From Chloroflexota bacterium (lineage in GTDB: Bacteria; Chloroflexota; Anaerolineae; Anaerolineales; VGOW01), in NCBI GenBank assembly GCA_016213135.1, contig JACRBQ010000026.1, positions 1 through 54,875 on the forward strand: a DNA stretch of 54,875 bases. Reading direction: 5' to 3'. Of the stretch, positions 16,745 to 24,573 are shown one piece after another. Made by a program: the position numbers and the translations under genes. The notes under the pieces are model-generated. The model had not been told where the DNA came from, ran no database searches, and saw only the letters and a program-made list of their open reading frames with translations. Numbering within the stretch: position 1 is the stretch's first letter; the number at the start of each line of letters is the position of its first letter.

Positions 16745-16752
16745 CGCGCCCG

Positions 16753-16839
16753 ATGCACACCACGATTCGCTTCACCACTACCGGCATGACCATGACTACG
16801 ACTTCGCGCAGGCGACAGCCGTTGCTTCGGTTTGGGTGA
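16753..16839 (+). CDS. Threonine-rich leader peptide of lysC-asd
   Basis: A 28-codon ORF (MHTTIRFTTTGM, then TMTTTSRRRQPLLRFG) with nine Thr codons, all within codons 3-17, plus Met and Ile. It resembles the E. coli thr leader in logic, not in sequence. It ends 26 nt before an intrinsic terminator that precedes lysC. The segment CTTCGCG (16802-16808), right after the Thr run, can pair with CGCGGAG (16867-16873) in the 5' arm of the terminator, so a ribosome stalled for lack of Thr-tRNA would favour antitermination. Expression itself is not proven. Confidence 0.75.
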   Translation: MHTTIRFTTTGMTMTTTSRRRQPLLRFG

Positions 16840-16865
16840 ACGACAGACACACGCCACACACACCA

Positions 16866-16894
16866 ACGCGGAGCCAAATCGGCTCCGCGTTTTT
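16866..16894 (+). terminator. Attenuator terminator before lysC
   Basis: A perfect 10-bp stem, ACGCGGAGCC (16866-16875) and GGCTCCGCGT (16881-16890), with a 5-nt loop and a run of five T. It lies between the threonine leader peptide and lysC, the expected place for a regulated terminator. Confidence 0.85.
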
Positions 16895-16971
16895 GGTTAA
16901 CCGCGAACACGCGAAGGCTTTTCAAAACCTTTGCGCCCTTTGCCCCTTCGCGGTGAAATAGAGGAGAGCTT

Positions 16972-18393
16972 ATGAAAACCCTCGTCATGAAGTTTGGCGG
17001 CACCTCGGTGGGCAGCGCCGAGGCCATCGCCCAATCGGCAGAGATTGTGAAGGCGGCCAAAAACGACTGGCTGGCCGTGGCCGTCATCGTCTCGGCCATG
17101 AGCGGCGTCACCGACCTATTGCTCAAGGGCGCGCACACCGCCGCCGCGGGCGACGGCCAAACTTTCCGAGCCATTGCCCGCGACCTGCGCGCCAAACACG
17201 AGGCGGCCTTTCACGGCCTCGTAGGGGCGATTCGCGTCGGGGCGGTTCATGAATCGCCCCTACAGGACCGGATATTGCCCTGCCTCGCCGAATTCGAGAG
17301 CCTGTGTCACGCCGTCAACATCCTCGGCGAAGGCTCGCCCCGCGCCCTCGACGCCATCTCCTCGCTGGGCGAGCGCATGAGCATCCACCTCATGGCCGCC
17401 CGGCTGCAAGCCCTCGGCCTCGCCGCCGAAGCCGTCGAAGCCGGCGAACTCATCCTCACCGACGACGTGTTCGGCTCGGCCAACCCGCAGATGAACGAGA
17501 CCAAAGCCCGTTGCGAATCGCGCCTGCGCGAGAAAATGCATCGCGGCGAGGTGCCGGTCATCACCGGCTTCATCGGCGCCACGGCCAGCGGCGCGGTGAC
17601 CACGCTGGGGCGCGGTGGCAGCGACTACAGCGCGGGCATCCTCGGCGCGGCGCTGGGGGCCGACGAGGTGTGGATTTGGACGGACGTGAACGGCGTGATG
17701 ACGGCCGACCCCCGCGTGGCGGCGGACGCCCGGACATTGCCCCGGCTCTCCTTCCGCGAAATTTCCGAGCTGGCCTATTACGGGGCCAAAGTGCTGCACC
17801 CCAAAACCATCCGCCCGGTGGTCGAGCGCGGCATTGACCTGTGGATCAAAAACACGTTCAACCCGGCCCACCCCGGCACGCTCATCGTGCCGGATAACGG
17901 CCACACGCAGGGCGCTATCAAAGCCGTCACCGCCATTAAAAGCCAGAGTCTCATCACCATCGAGGGCCGGGGTATGCTCGGCGTGCCGGGCGTGGCGGCG
18001 CGCACCTTTGGCGCAGTGGCCCGCGCCGGGGTGAGCGTGCCCCTCATCTCGCAGGCCTCCTCCGAGCAAAGCATCTGCTTCTCCGTGCCCTCGCCATCGC
18101 ACGCCAAAGTGGTTGCCGTGCTGCAAGAGGAGTTCCGGCCGGAATTGGCCCGCACGGATATCGATTCGGTCAGCAGCATGGACAACACCGTGATCGTCAC
18201 CGTGGTCGGCGCGGGCATGCGCTCCACCCCCGGCATCGCCGGAAGAATCTTCAGCGCCCTCGGCAACCGGAACGTCAACGTTATCGCCATCGCCCAGGGT
18301 TCATCCGAATGCTCCATTAGCCTTGTCGTCGATGCCGCGCAAGCGGATGAGGCAGTGAAAGCCATTCACCAACTCATAGTCAATGAACAATGA
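16972..18393 (+). CDS. lysC: Aspartate kinase
   Basis: Phosphorylates aspartate, the first step to lysine, threonine and methionine. The 473-aa monofunctional enzyme has KFGGTSVG at residues 6-13, the catalytic core TLGRGGSDYSAGILGAAL and WTDVNGVMTADPR, and two C-terminal ACT domains (about 325-470) with the usual SQASSEQSI and TPGIAGRIFSAL. AGGAGAG precedes the ATG. Residues 84-97 (VGAIRVGAVHESPL) are encoded by a perfect palindrome and seem to be an in-frame insertion into a helical region. The stop codon lies inside another repeat-rich inverted repeat. The Thr-rich leader upstream suggests control by threonine supply. Confidence 0.95.
   Translation: MKTLVMKFGGTSVGSAEAIAQSAEIVKAAKNDWLAVAVIVSAMSGVTDLLLKGAHTAAAGDGQTFRAIARDLRAKHEAAFHGLVGAIRVGAVHESPLQDRILPCLAEFESLCHAVNILGEGSPRALDAISSLGERMSIHLMAARLQALGLAAEAVEAGELILTDDVFGSANPQMNETKARCESRLREKMHRGEVPVITGFIGATASGAVTTLGRGGSDYSAGILGAALGADEVWIWTDVNGVMTADPRVAADARTLPRLSFREISELAYYGAKVLHPKTIRPVVERGIDLWIKNTFNPAHPGTLIVPDNGHTQGAIKAVTAIKSQSLITIEGRGMLGVPGVAARTFGAVARAGVSVPLISQASSEQSICFSVPSPSHAKVVAVLQEEFRPELARTDIDSVSSMDNTVIVTVVGAGMRSTPGIAGRIFSALGNRNVNVIAIAQGSSECSISLVVDAAQADEAVKAIHQLIVNEQ
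17221..17263. repeat. In-frame palindromic element inside lysC
   Basis: Perfect arms GTAGGGGCGATTC (17221-17233) and GAATCGCCCCTAC (17251-17263) flank a 17-nt centre. The palindrome starts at a codon boundary (codon 84) and keeps the frame open. Confidence 0.8.
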
Positions 18394-18461
18394 AACAATG
18401 AACAATGAGACAAAACAAACCGAACCGCAGTTGTTCATTGTCTCATTGGTCATTGTTCATT
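18382..18461. repeat. Inverted repeat at the lysC-asd junction
   Basis: The left arm (18382-18413) is built from repeats of AATGAACA/AATGAGACA. The right arm (18431-18461) is its imperfect reverse complement. The lysC stop codon lies within the left arm. It could form a long hairpin between the two cistrons. Confidence 0.75.
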
Positions 18462-18478
18462 TCCCGAAAGGGGGCCTC

Positions 18479-19528
18479 ATGCCCAAGATCAAAGTCGCCA
18501 TCCTCGCCGCCACCGGCTCGGTGGGCCAGCGGTTCGTGCAGTTGCTCGACAATCACCCGTGGTTCCAAGTGGTCGCCCTCACCGGCTCCGACCGCACTGT
18601 GGGCCAAACGTATGCCGACGGCTGCCGATGGGTTTTGCCCGAGCCAATGCCCGACTACGCCAAAGACATGAAGATCGCCCCCACCGAGCCGGGGCTGGAC
18701 GCGGCCCTCTGCTTCTCGGCTTTGCCCGCCGACGCCGCCCGCGACGTGGAACCAGCCTTTGCCGGGGCGGGACACGGCATCGCCTCCAACGCCTCGGCCC
18801 ACCGCATGTGGCCCGACGTGCCCCTGCTCATCCCTGAAGTCAACCCCGATCACACGGCGCTCATCAAAGCCCAACAACGGCAGCGCGGCTGGAGCGGCTT
18901 CATCACCACCAACCCCAATTGCACCATCACCGGCGTCACCATTGCCCTGCGCCCGCTGCTCGACGCCTTCGGCCTGCAGCGCGTGTTCGTCGTCTCCATG
19001 CAAGCCCTCTCCGGCGCGGGCTACCCCGGAGTGGCCTCGCTCGACATTCTCGATAACGTGATTCCCTATATTGGCGGTGAAGAGGCGAAGGTGGAAAGTG
19101 AACCGCAGAAGATGTTGGGCAAACTCGACGGCGGCAAAGTCGTAGACGCTTCTTTCAAAGCCTCAGCCCACACCAACCGCGTGCACGTCAGCGACGGCCA
19201 CACCGTGTGCCTCTCGGTGGAATTGGGCCGCCGCGCCACCCCCGCCGAAGCGGCGCAGGCCATGGCCGACTTTGCCGGCCCGGAGATCGTGCGCGGCCTG
19301 CCCAGCGCGCCCCAGAGCATCATCGACGTGCGCCCCGAAGCCGACCGGCCCCAACCGCGCAAAGACCGCGACACCGGCCGCGGCATGACCACCGTGGTGG
19401 GCCGCGTGCGCGAAGACCCGCTCTTCGACGTGAAGTTTGTGACCCTCTCGCACAACACCATTCGCGGCGCGGCGGGCGGCTCGGTGCTCAATGCCGAACT
19501 GATGGCGGCGCAGGGGCTGGTGAATTGA
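18479..19528 (+). CDS. asd: Aspartate-semialdehyde dehydrogenase (archaeal/fungal type)
   Basis: Reduces aspartyl phosphate to aspartate semialdehyde, the step after LysC. The 349-aa protein has the NADP loop AATGSVGQRF at residues about 9-18, the catalytic Cys at about 148 in NPNCTITG, and the QALSGAGYPGV and HTNRVHVSDGHT blocks that mark the archaeal/yeast-like subfamily rather than the E. coli one. I start at MPKIKV (18479), where homology begins; the longer ORF reads into the intergenic repeat. It is co-transcribed with lysC. Confidence 0.93.
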   Translation: MPKIKVAILAATGSVGQRFVQLLDNHPWFQVVALTGSDRTVGQTYADGCRWVLPEPMPDYAKDMKIAPTEPGLDAALCFSALPADAARDVEPAFAGAGHGIASNASAHRMWPDVPLLIPEVNPDHTALIKAQQRQRGWSGFITTNPNCTITGVTIALRPLLDAFGLQRVFVVSMQALSGAGYPGVASLDILDNVIPYIGGEEAKVESEPQKMLGKLDGGKVVDASFKASAHTNRVHVSDGHTVCLSVELGRRATPAEAAQAMADFAGPEIVRGLPSAPQSIIDVRPEADRPQPRKDRDTGRGMTTVVGRVREDPLFDVKFVTLSHNTIRGAAGGSVLNAELMAAQGLVN

Positions 19529-19583
19529 AACAAAGAATGAATTTGACCGCAAGAATCGGATAGACGACCCCGCCGGATTGCTT

Positions 19584-19589
19584 TATCAT
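19584..19589 (+). promoter_or_regulatory. -10 element for leaderless ada
   Basis: TATCAT lies 6 nt before the ada ATG (19596) with no Shine-Dalgarno between, the spacing expected if transcription starts at or next to the start codon. Confidence 0.5.
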
Positions 19590-19595
19590 GTCGCC

Positions 19596-20633
19596 ATGAC
19601 GAATGATCAACGCTGGCAACTTGTGCTCAACCGCGACCCCCGCGCCGACGGAAAGTTTGTGTTGGCGGTGCGCACCACGGGGATTTATTGCCGCCCCTCG
19701 TGCCCGGCTCGCAAACCACTGCGGCAAAATGTGACTTTTTACCGCACGGCGGACGAGGCCGAAGCCGCCGGTTTCCGCGCCTGCCTCCGCTGCCGCCCCC
19801 GTGATGCCGGCTCACCCACCGAGCCCATTCGCCAGTTGGCGCGTTACATCGAAACCCACCTCGACCGCCCCCTCACCTTGGCCGAGTTGAGCGCGCAAGC
19901 TCATCTCAGTCCCTATCACCTTCAGCGCATGTTCAAACGGGCCATGGGCGTGTCGCCCCGGCAATACGCGGCGGCGTGCCGCCTCAACCGTGTGAAGCGC
20001 GAACTGAAAACCAACAGCACCGTTACCGGGGCCGTGTACGAGGCGGGCTACCAATCCGGCAGCCGGTTGTATGAGCAAAATCGTTTGGGAATGACGCCGG
20101 GCGACTACCGGCGCGGAGGAGCAGGCATGGAAATACGCTACACCATCGTCAAGAGTCCGTTGGGCCGCATGATTGTGGCCGCCACCGGGCGGGGCATTTG
20201 CTTTGTGGGTTTCGGCGATTCGCATGAATTCCTACGGGCAGAATTGGCGAAGGATTATCCCTCGGCAGCGTTGAAGCGCGACACGACCGGTTTCAGCCAG
20301 TGGGTCACGGCCATCGTGGATAACCTGCAGGGGCGGCAGCCCCGCCTCGACCTGCCATTGGACGTGCAGGGCACCGCCTTTCAGCAACAAGTGTGGGAGG
20401 CGTTGCGGGCCATTCCCTACGGGCACACGCGCACCTATGGCGAGATCGCTCAACTGCTGGGCAAGCCGCACGCGGCGCGGGCCGTGGGCCGGGCGTGCGC
20501 CACCAATCTTGCCTCCATCGTCATCCCCTGCCACCGGGCGGTGGGTGCCGGCGGCAACCTCACCGGCTACCGTTGGGGCGTGGAGCGCAAAGGCAAATTG
20601 CTGGCCGGCGAGCGCACGCACGCCGCGCCATGA
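19596..20633 (+). CDS. ada: Ada-type DNA repair methyltransferase and regulator
   Basis: Removes methyl groups from phosphotriesters and O6-methylguanine and activates its own regulon. The 345-aa protein holds the full three-part structure: an N-terminal zinc domain with four Cys (TTGIYCRPSCPAR, ACLRCRP), an AraC-type HTH pair (LTLAELSAQAHLSPYHLQRM, AVYEAGYQSGSRLYE), and a C-terminal methyltransferase with the acceptor Cys in VIPCHR. I start at MTNDQRW, preceded by a -10-like TATCAT. The downstream transporter overlaps the stop (ATGA), so the two are translationally coupled. Confidence 0.93.
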   Translation: MTNDQRWQLVLNRDPRADGKFVLAVRTTGIYCRPSCPARKPLRQNVTFYRTADEAEAAGFRACLRCRPRDAGSPTEPIRQLARYIETHLDRPLTLAELSAQAHLSPYHLQRMFKRAMGVSPRQYAAACRLNRVKRELKTNSTVTGAVYEAGYQSGSRLYEQNRLGMTPGDYRRGGAGMEIRYTIVKSPLGRMIVAATGRGICFVGFGDSHEFLRAELAKDYPSAALKRDTTGFSQWVTAIVDNLQGRQPRLDLPLDVQGTAFQQQVWEALRAIPYGHTRTYGEIAQLLGKPHAARAVGRACATNLASIVIPCHRAVGAGGNLTGYRWGVERKGKLLAGERTHAAP

Positions 20634-21520
20634 GTGAGTCATTACGCACACGCATCACGGTTGGGCTGGCGCTGCTGTCGGTTTATCTCATCTGGGGGTC
20701 CACCTATTTAGGTATCCGCTTCGCGCTGGAAAGTTTCCCGCCGTTGCTCATGGCGGGCTTCCGGTTCTTGATCGCCGGGACGTTGATGTTCACCTTCCTG
20801 CGCCTGCGGGGCACGCCCGTGCCCACGCACCGGCAATGGCTGGGCGCGGCAGTGATAGGGGCATTTTTGCTGGGCGGCGGCAACGGCGGGGTAACGTTTG
20901 CCGAGCAGTGGGTGTCGTCGGGGCTGGCGGCGGTGGTCATTGCCAGCATGCCGCTGTGGGCGGCGCTGTTCGGCGGGTTGTGGAAGCGCTGGCCCAACCG
21001 CCTCGAATGGGTTGGATTGATGGTGGGCTTCGCCGGGGTGGCCGTGCTGAATTTGGAGCACGACTTTCGCGCCAACCCGCTGGGGGCCATAGTGCTGTTC
21101 GGGGCGGCCATCTCGTGGGCCTTTGGCTCGGTGTTAAGCGGCCACCTGCAATTGCCCAAAGGCCCCATGTCCAGCGCGGCGCAAATGCTGGTGGGCGGCG
21201 TGCTCATGTTGGCGCTCGGCGCGCTCTCGGGCGAGCGCATCACCGCGCTGCCCTCGGCGCGGTCGGCGGCGGCGTTTGGCTATCTCATCACCTTTGGCTC
21301 GCTCATCGCCTTTAGCTCCTACGCCTACTTGCTGCGCACCGTGCGGCCCACGCTGGCCACCAGCTATGCCTATGTGAACCCGCTGGTGGCCGTGGGGCTG
21401 GGCGTGCTATTGGGCGGCGAGAAGATCACCGCCGTGGGGCTGATAGCCACGCTCATCATCCTCGGCGGCGTGGGGCTGGTGGCGATGGGGAGGGCGGGCG
21501 TGAGGGTGCGGGTTTTGTAG
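20630..21520 (+). CDS. EamA/DMT-family transporter
   Basis: A 296-aa membrane protein with about ten predicted helices in two EamA repeats, starting with VGLALLSVYLIWGSTYLGIR, the hallmark first helix of RhaT/YdcZ-like drug/metabolite exporters. Repeat 2 carries AISWAFGSVLSGHL and YAYVNPLVAVGLGVLLGGE. Substrate unknown. The ATG overlaps the ada stop codon, so it is expressed with ada and could export a toxic metabolite or alkylation product; that role is speculation. Confidence 0.9.
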   Translation: MSESLRTRITVGLALLSVYLIWGSTYLGIRFALESFPPLLMAGFRFLIAGTLMFTFLRLRGTPVPTHRQWLGAAVIGAFLLGGGNGGVTFAEQWVSSGLAAVVIASMPLWAALFGGLWKRWPNRLEWVGLMVGFAGVAVLNLEHDFRANPLGAIVLFGAAISWAFGSVLSGHLQLPKGPMSSAAQMLVGGVLMLALGALSGERITALPSARSAAAFGYLITFGSLIAFSSYAYLLRTVRPTLATSYAYVNPLVAVGLGVLLGGEKITAVGLIATLIILGGVGLVAMGRAGVRVRVL

Positions 21521-21551
21521 TAAACTGGAATTCGCAAAGGAAGGTGAGCTG

Positions 21552-21854
21552 ATGGAACTCCTTTTGACCGCAAAAGACCTCGTGGACGCCAAAGTGTATG
21601 ACACTGAGCAGGCTGTTTTGCAGGATGCTATGCGTCATTTGCTTCGCTCTCGGCCGGATTTGCGGGTGCGAGTCGCCGTCCTTCGTTACCAGCGCGACGA
21701 GATTTCGCTGGCAAAGGCAGCTTCTCTGGCGGGGGTAAGTTGGCAACAAATGCGCGAAATCCTGCTGGAGCATAGTGTGCCGCTAAGGCTTGGCCCCGAA
21801 TCTATGAACGAGGCAATATCTGAGGTTGAGGCATTGCGGCGGCGCCTGACATGA
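21552..21854 (+). CDS. UPF0175 antitoxin
   Basis: A 100-aa protein of the UPF0175 family, recognised by RVRVAVLRYQRDEISLAKAA followed by SLAGVSWQQMREILLEHSV, a small HTH-like fold. It overlaps the start of the DUF3368 gene by 4 nt (ATGA-type), the usual arrangement of this toxin-antitoxin type. The start has a strong purine-rich ribosome site (AAGGAAGGTGAG). Confidence 0.88.
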   Translation: MELLLTAKDLVDAKVYDTEQAVLQDAMRHLLRSRPDLRVRVAVLRYQRDEISLAKAASLAGVSWQQMREILLEHSVPLRLGPESMNEAISEVEALRRRLT

Positions 21855-22354
21855 GCATCATTGTCAACACAACCGTCCTCTCAAATTTCGCGTCCATCGG
21901 GCAATTCGTTCTGCTACGCCGCTTGTTTGACCAACTCTATGTTTCGGTCGAAGTGTTTGAAGAAATCGAAGCAGGGCTGGAGGAGGGATACGGCTTTTAC
22001 GGTGAGGTCAAGAGCGCCATTAGGCCTTTCAGCGCGGCAGGGTGGATCGAGCTGACGGCAATGAGCGGCGAGATCGAATTGAAGCTGTTTGGCAGCGCGC
22101 CGTCTAAACTTCACGGCGGCGAGGCTTCGTCCATTGCAATCGCGAAAGCGCGCGGCTGGTTGTTCTTGAGTGATGATTTGGCGGCACGCACCTATGCTGC
22201 TTCTTTGGACATCGAGATTTCAGGGACGCTCGGTTGTTTGGCTCTGGCGGTCGAGCGCAAGCTCGCGCCACTGGAGCAAGCTAATCATTGGTTGCGCCAG
22301 ATGGCTGAGGCAGGGTATCACTCGCCCGTAGCTGATTTGAGCGAACTTTCCTAG
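21851..22354 (+). CDS. DUF3368 PIN-like toxin
   Basis: A 167-aa PIN-domain nuclease candidate. It has IIVNTTVLSNFASIG at the N-terminus, LHGGEASSIAIAKA with the central acidic residue, and LFLSDDLAARTYA with the C-terminal acidic pair. The first position is Asn, not Asp; this is common in DUF3368 (typically 'SNTSPL') and is not a sign of inactivation. It is paired with the UPF0175 gene upstream. Confidence 0.88.
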   Translation: MSIIVNTTVLSNFASIGQFVLLRRLFDQLYVSVEVFEEIEAGLEEGYGFYGEVKSAIRPFSAAGWIELTAMSGEIELKLFGSAPSKLHGGEASSIAIAKARGWLFLSDDLAARTYAASLDIEISGTLGCLALAVERKLAPLEQANHWLRQMAEAGYHSPVADLSELS

Positions 22355-22449
22355 GGCGGCTGGCGGCAGGGGGCGGTGCAGCCTGTTTGCGTTGCAGCCT
22401 TGTGCAACCCCTCCAACCGGCTTTCGGCTAATCCCGCCATCCTGAACAA

Positions 22450-22478
22450 TGGACAGGGCTGGGGCGGCTCGTTATACT
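22450..22478 (+). promoter_or_regulatory. Promoter of the ilv-leu operon
   Basis: TGGACA (22450-22455) and TATACT (22473-22478) are separated by 17 nt, a good sigma-70 promoter. The leader peptide GTG is 28 nt beyond the -10, with GGAG at 22494-22497. Confidence 0.7.
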
Positions 22479-22506
22479 TGGCCCAAGTTAGCCGGAGAAA
22501 CCCGCC

Positions 22507-22614
22507 GTGATCTTTTCGTTGTACATCGTCATTCTTGTCGTCATTCTTGGGCTCCTTCTTGAGGAGCGTTTTTCGTTTGAGGCGGCAGTCACACCCGTGC
22601 GAGCAGAACAGTAG
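22507..22614 (+). CDS. Ile/Val/Leu-rich leader peptide of the ilv-leu operon
   Basis: A 35-codon ORF starting at GTG. Codons 7-18 read IVILVVILGLLL, a solid run of branched-chain codons, followed by EERFSFEAAVTPVRAEQ. The segment AGGCGGC (22580-22586), just after the run, can pair with GCCGCCT (22641-22647), the 5' arm of the terminator downstream. Stalling at Ile, Val or Leu codons would leave AGGCGGC free to act as antiterminator. This is the geometry of the E. coli ilvL/leuL attenuators without sequence similarity to them. Confidence 0.82.
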   Translation: MIFSLYIVILVVILGLLLEERFSFEAAVTPVRAEQ

Positions 22615-22637
22615 CAGCACACACACTCAAAACACAC

Positions 22638-22671
22638 CGAGCCGCCTTACCCAAGGCGGCTCGTTTTATTT
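22638..22671 (+). terminator. Attenuator terminator before ilvD
   Basis: A perfect 11-bp stem, CGAGCCGCCTT (22638-22648) and AAGGCGGCTCG (22653-22663), with a 4-nt loop, then TTTTATTT. It lies 23 nt after the leader peptide stop. A second small hairpin (CCCTCTC/GAGAGGG) follows before the next ORF. Confidence 0.88.
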
Positions 22672-22737
22672 CCTGCCGCTACCCTCTCTCAGCCGGAGAG
22701 GGCACGGTGAGGGAGATAGTTCAAAGGAGAACATGCC

Positions 22738-22836
22738 ATGACCTGCGCCTACCCATCCGCCGAGCCGACTACCACTGCCGAAGCTGAATCCGATCAGTGG
22801 GTGACTGACTCCATGTTCGACGTGTACAACGGGTGA
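22738..22836 (+). CDS. Small acidic ORF coupled to ilvD
   Basis: A 32-codon ORF ([20 protein letters not shown], then [12 protein letters not shown]) with AAGGAG 8 nt before its ATG. Its stop lies 2 nt before the ilvD start, which itself has no Shine-Dalgarno, so ilvD may depend on translational coupling to this ORF. It is not rich in branched-chain residues. Function unknown; it could be merely a coupling device. Confidence 0.5.
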   Translation: MTCAYPSAEPTTTAEAESDQWVTDSMFDVYNG

Positions 22837-22838
22837 TT

Positions 22839-24506
22839 ATGCGTTCCGATCAAATCAAATCCGGCTTCGAGCGTGCGCCGCACCGCGCCCTGCTCAAGGC
22901 CACGGGCGTTACCGACGCCGACATGGGCAAGCCGTTCATCGCCATCGTCAATTCATACGTGGACGTGGTGCCCGGCCACGTTCACCTGCAAGCGTTCGGC
23001 AAGCTGGTGAAGGATGCCGTGCGCGCCGCGGGCGGCGTGCCGTTTGAGTTCAACACCATCGGCGTGGACGACGGCATTGCCATGGGCCACAAGGGCATGA
23101 AGTATAGCCTGCCCTCGCGCGAGCTGATCGCCGATTGCGTGGAAACGATGATCGAAGCCCACCGTTTCGACGGGATGGTGTGCATCCCGAATTGCGACAA
23201 GATTGTGCCGGGCATGTTGATGGCCGCGATGCGAGTGAACATCCCGGCCATTTTTGTTTCCGGCGGGCCGATGGCCGCCGGCCGCACGCCCGATGGCGAA
23301 GCCGTAGACCTCATCTCGGTATTCGAAGGCGTGGGCGCATTTCAGGCCGGCAAGATCGACGCCAAGCGGCTGAAGGTGCTGGAAGACTTCGCCTGCCCTT
23401 CGTGCGGCTCGTGCTCCGGCATGTTCACCGCCAATTCGATGAATTGCCTCATGGAAGCCCTGGGACTGGCTCTGCCCTTCAACGGCTCGGCGCTGGCGCT
23501 CTCCTCCGAGCGCGAGAGCCTTGCCCGCCGCGCCGCCGCGCTCATCCTCGATCTCATCGCCAAAACCATCACCCCGCGGCAGATTGTGACCGCCGAGGCG
23601 TTGGATGATGCCTTTGCCCTCGACATGGCCATGGGCGGCTCGACCAACACGGTGCTGCACGCCCTGGCGATCGCGCAAGAGGCCGGGCTGGATTACCCGC
23701 TGTCGCGCATCAACGCCGTGGCTGACAACGTGCCGCACCTGTGCAAGGTAAGCCCGGCGGGCAAGTGGCACATGGAAGACGTGCACCGCGCGGGCGGCGT
23801 CCCGGCCATTCTCACCGAGATCGCCTCCACTGGCAATACATTGCACCTGGACCGTATCACCGTGACGGGCGCGTCCCTGCGCGAGTCGATTGCCGGCGCG
23901 GCAATCAAGGACCCCGAAGTCATCCGCACTTTCGACAACCCCCATTCTACGAAGGGCGGTCTCGCCATCCTGTTTGGCAACCTGGCCCCCGACGGCGCGG
24001 TGGTGAAGACGGGCGGCGTGAGCGATGCCATGAAACGGCACAGCGGCCCGGCGCGCATTTACGAGTCGCAAGAGGCGGCTATGCGCGGCATTCTCAATCG
24101 CGAAGTGCAGCCGGGCGACGTGGTCGTCATCCGCTACGAGGGGCCGGCCGGGGGGCCGGGGATGCAAGAGATGCTCTCGCCTACCAGCGCCATTATGGGT
24201 ATGGGCATGGGCGACAAAGTGGCGCTGATCACCGATGGCCGCTTCAGCGGCGGCACGCGCGGCGCATGCGTCGGCCACGTCAGCCCCGAAGCGGCGGCGC
24301 GCGGCCCCATTGCCGCCCTGCGGGAGGGCGACATCATCGAACTCGACCTGTACGCTCGCACTCTCAACGTCCGGCTGGCGGACGAAGAAATCCAGTCGCG
24401 GCTGGCGGCCCTGCCGGCCTTCGAGCCGAAGATCGAAAGCAAGTGGCTGCGGCGCTACGCCAGGATGGTGCAAAGCGCCGACAAGGGAGCAACCCTGAGG
24501 GATTAA
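22839..24506 (+). CDS. ilvD: Dihydroxy-acid dehydratase
   Basis: Dehydrates dihydroxy acids to 2-keto acids in valine/leucine and isoleucine synthesis, using an iron-sulfur cluster. The 555-aa protein has the cluster Cys motifs CIPNCDKI and [11 protein letters not shown], and the family blocks [31 protein letters not shown] and [10 protein letters not shown] start at the ATG at 22839; the alternative GTG two codons earlier overlaps the stop of the small ORF. It is the first enzyme gene after the attenuator. Confidence 0.96.
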   Translation: MRSDQIKSGFERAPHRALLKATGVTDADMGKPFIAIVNSYVDVVPGHVHLQAFGKLVKDAVRAAGGVPFEFNTIGVDDGIAMGHKGMKYSLPSRELIADCVETMIEAHRFDGMVCIPNCDKIVPGMLMAAMRVNIPAIFVSGGPMAAGRTPDGEAVDLISVFEGVGAFQAGKIDAKRLKVLEDFACPSCGSCSGMFTANSMNCLMEALGLALPFNGSALALSSERESLARRAAALILDLIAKTITPRQIVTAEALDDAFALDMAMGGSTNTVLHALAIAQEAGLDYPLSRINAVADNVPHLCKVSPAGKWHMEDVHRAGGVPAILTEIASTGNTLHLDRITVTGASLRESIAGAAIKDPEVIRTFDNPHSTKGGLAILFGNLAPDGAVVKTGGVSDAMKRHSGPARIYESQEAAMRGILNREVQPGDVVVIRYEGPAGGPGMQEMLSPTSAIMGMGMGDKVALITDGRFSGGTRGACVGHVSPEAAARGPIAALREGDIIELDLYARTLNVRLADEEIQSRLAALPAFEPKIESKWLRRYARMVQSADKGATLRD

Positions 24507-24573
24507 TTCACAATTCGCAAGGCACAAGGCTCAATTGAGAATTGTGCGTTGGGAATTGAGCATTGGAGGACTT
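24507..24573. repeat. Palindromic ilvD-ilvB gap
   Basis: The 67-bp gap contains CACAATTC paired with GAATTGTG around CTCAATTGAG, and further AATTG words, ending in GGAGG before ilvB. It is a hairpin-forming intergenic element of the kind seen in the other gaps of this operon. Confidence 0.6.

Noticed and set aside
21851..22354. Asn instead of Asp at the first PIN position of the DUF3368 protein, considered as inactivation
   Set aside because: Asn at this position is normal in the DUF3368 family, so it gives no evidence of a dead toxin.
22953..24527. Minus-strand open frame of 524 codons opposite ilvD
   Set aside because: Antisense shadow of ilvD, His/Arg/Gly-rich, no recognisable domain.
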